Assembly (NCBI GenBank): GCA_026075535.2
Contig: AP026543.1
Span: 7,626,001-7,690,000, forward strand
Direction of reading: 5' to 3'
From: Tricholoma matsutake
Taxonomy: Eukaryota; Basidiomycota; Agaricomycetes; Agaricales; Tricholomataceae
Length of the DNA stretch: 64,000 bases
The notes below the pieces were generated by a model that was not told where the DNA came from, searched no databases, and saw only the letters and a list, made by a program, of their open reading frames with translations. Below, piece after piece: positions 63,971-64,000 of this stretch (positions are counted from its first letter, which is position 1; each line of letters starts with the position of its first letter). The translations under genes were made by a program, and so were the position numbers.

Positions 63971-64000
63971 ATGGCTGCCAACTCTGAGTCTACTACTGTC
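63971..64000 (+). CDS. Start of copia E gag (partial)
   Basis: ATG followed by nine codons (MAANSESTTV) up to the edge. Position after LTR, primer site and a leader of about 200 bp agrees with copia B, where gag starts about 620 bp from the LTR only because of the solo LTR there. Too short for a family match. Confidence 0.45.
   Translation, partial: MAANSESTTV

Larger units (their letters stand above)
63349..64000 (+). mobile_element. Copia element E, 5' end only
   Basis: Plus-strand copia of the A/B family, cut by the right edge. LTR 63349-63763, primer site GGTTATGGGCCA (63764-63775), then a leader that matches the reverse of 6480-6550 and 31497-31552 (CCTAGCCACT), then a probable gag ATG at 63971. 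Confidence 0.82.

Overview
The window is from a filamentous basidiomycete, most likely an Agaricomycete. Its genes carry many 50-60 bp introns, lie a few tens to hundreds of bases apart, and include a DUF6534 membrane protein of the type abundant in mushrooms. The species cannot be named from the sequence alone.

Positions 1-33.4 kb are a transposon graveyard without host genes. Two copia elements on the minus strand (A, 1-6913, cut by the window edge; B, 20123-31893), an almost intact copia (C1, 10149-15824, minus), an older relative of C1, a chromodomain gypsy (20879-26854), a gypsy solo LTR (31087-31496), a non-coding LARD-type LTR element (2747-5255) and three hAT-like elements (350-1458, 7894-9205, 19757-32328) are nested in one another. 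Target-site duplications fix most boundaries exactly.

The main discovery is an inversion of 24.9 kb with breakpoints at about 7464/7465 and 32350/32351. It split one copia element: its 5' LTR and gag start are at 32351-33369 on minus, the rest is at 7465-18826 on plus, and both outer ends carry the same 5-bp duplication, ACAAA/TTTGT. It also split a pogo/Tigger-type transposase gene: the N-terminal half is at about 19230-19756 plus 32337-32350 on plus, the C-terminal half at 6914-7464 on minus. The two broken genes cross-confirm each other.

From 33.4 to 38.2 kb come a DDE transposase pseudogene, a 0.3-kb inverted repeat and a mariner-like MITE. From 38.2 to 57.6 kb is a compact euchromatic block of ten genes: DUF6534 membrane protein (-), mitochondrial ribosomal protein bL12m (+), CCR4-NOT subunit NOT3 (-), Bem1/Scd2 polarity scaffold (+), complex I NDUFA12 (+), L-2-hydroxyglutarate dehydrogenase (-), Cns1/TTC4 co-chaperone (+), ribosomal protein eS7 (+), a Rab-type GTPase with a large insertion (+), AMMECR1 (+) and a PPR protein (-) (eleven counting DUF6534). 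They are housekeeping genes without an obvious shared pathway; several pairs share short divergent promoters or end within 25-80 bp of each other.

From 58.2 to 64 kb transposons resume: a TIR element with ends like Tc1/mariner, a solo LTR, a family of TA-flanked MITEs, and the 5' LTR, primer site and first gag codons of another copia (E) running off the right edge. In-frame stops in the old elements are mainly CGA to TGA or TGG to TGA/TAG, the pattern expected from cytosine methylation and deamination or a RIP-like process.
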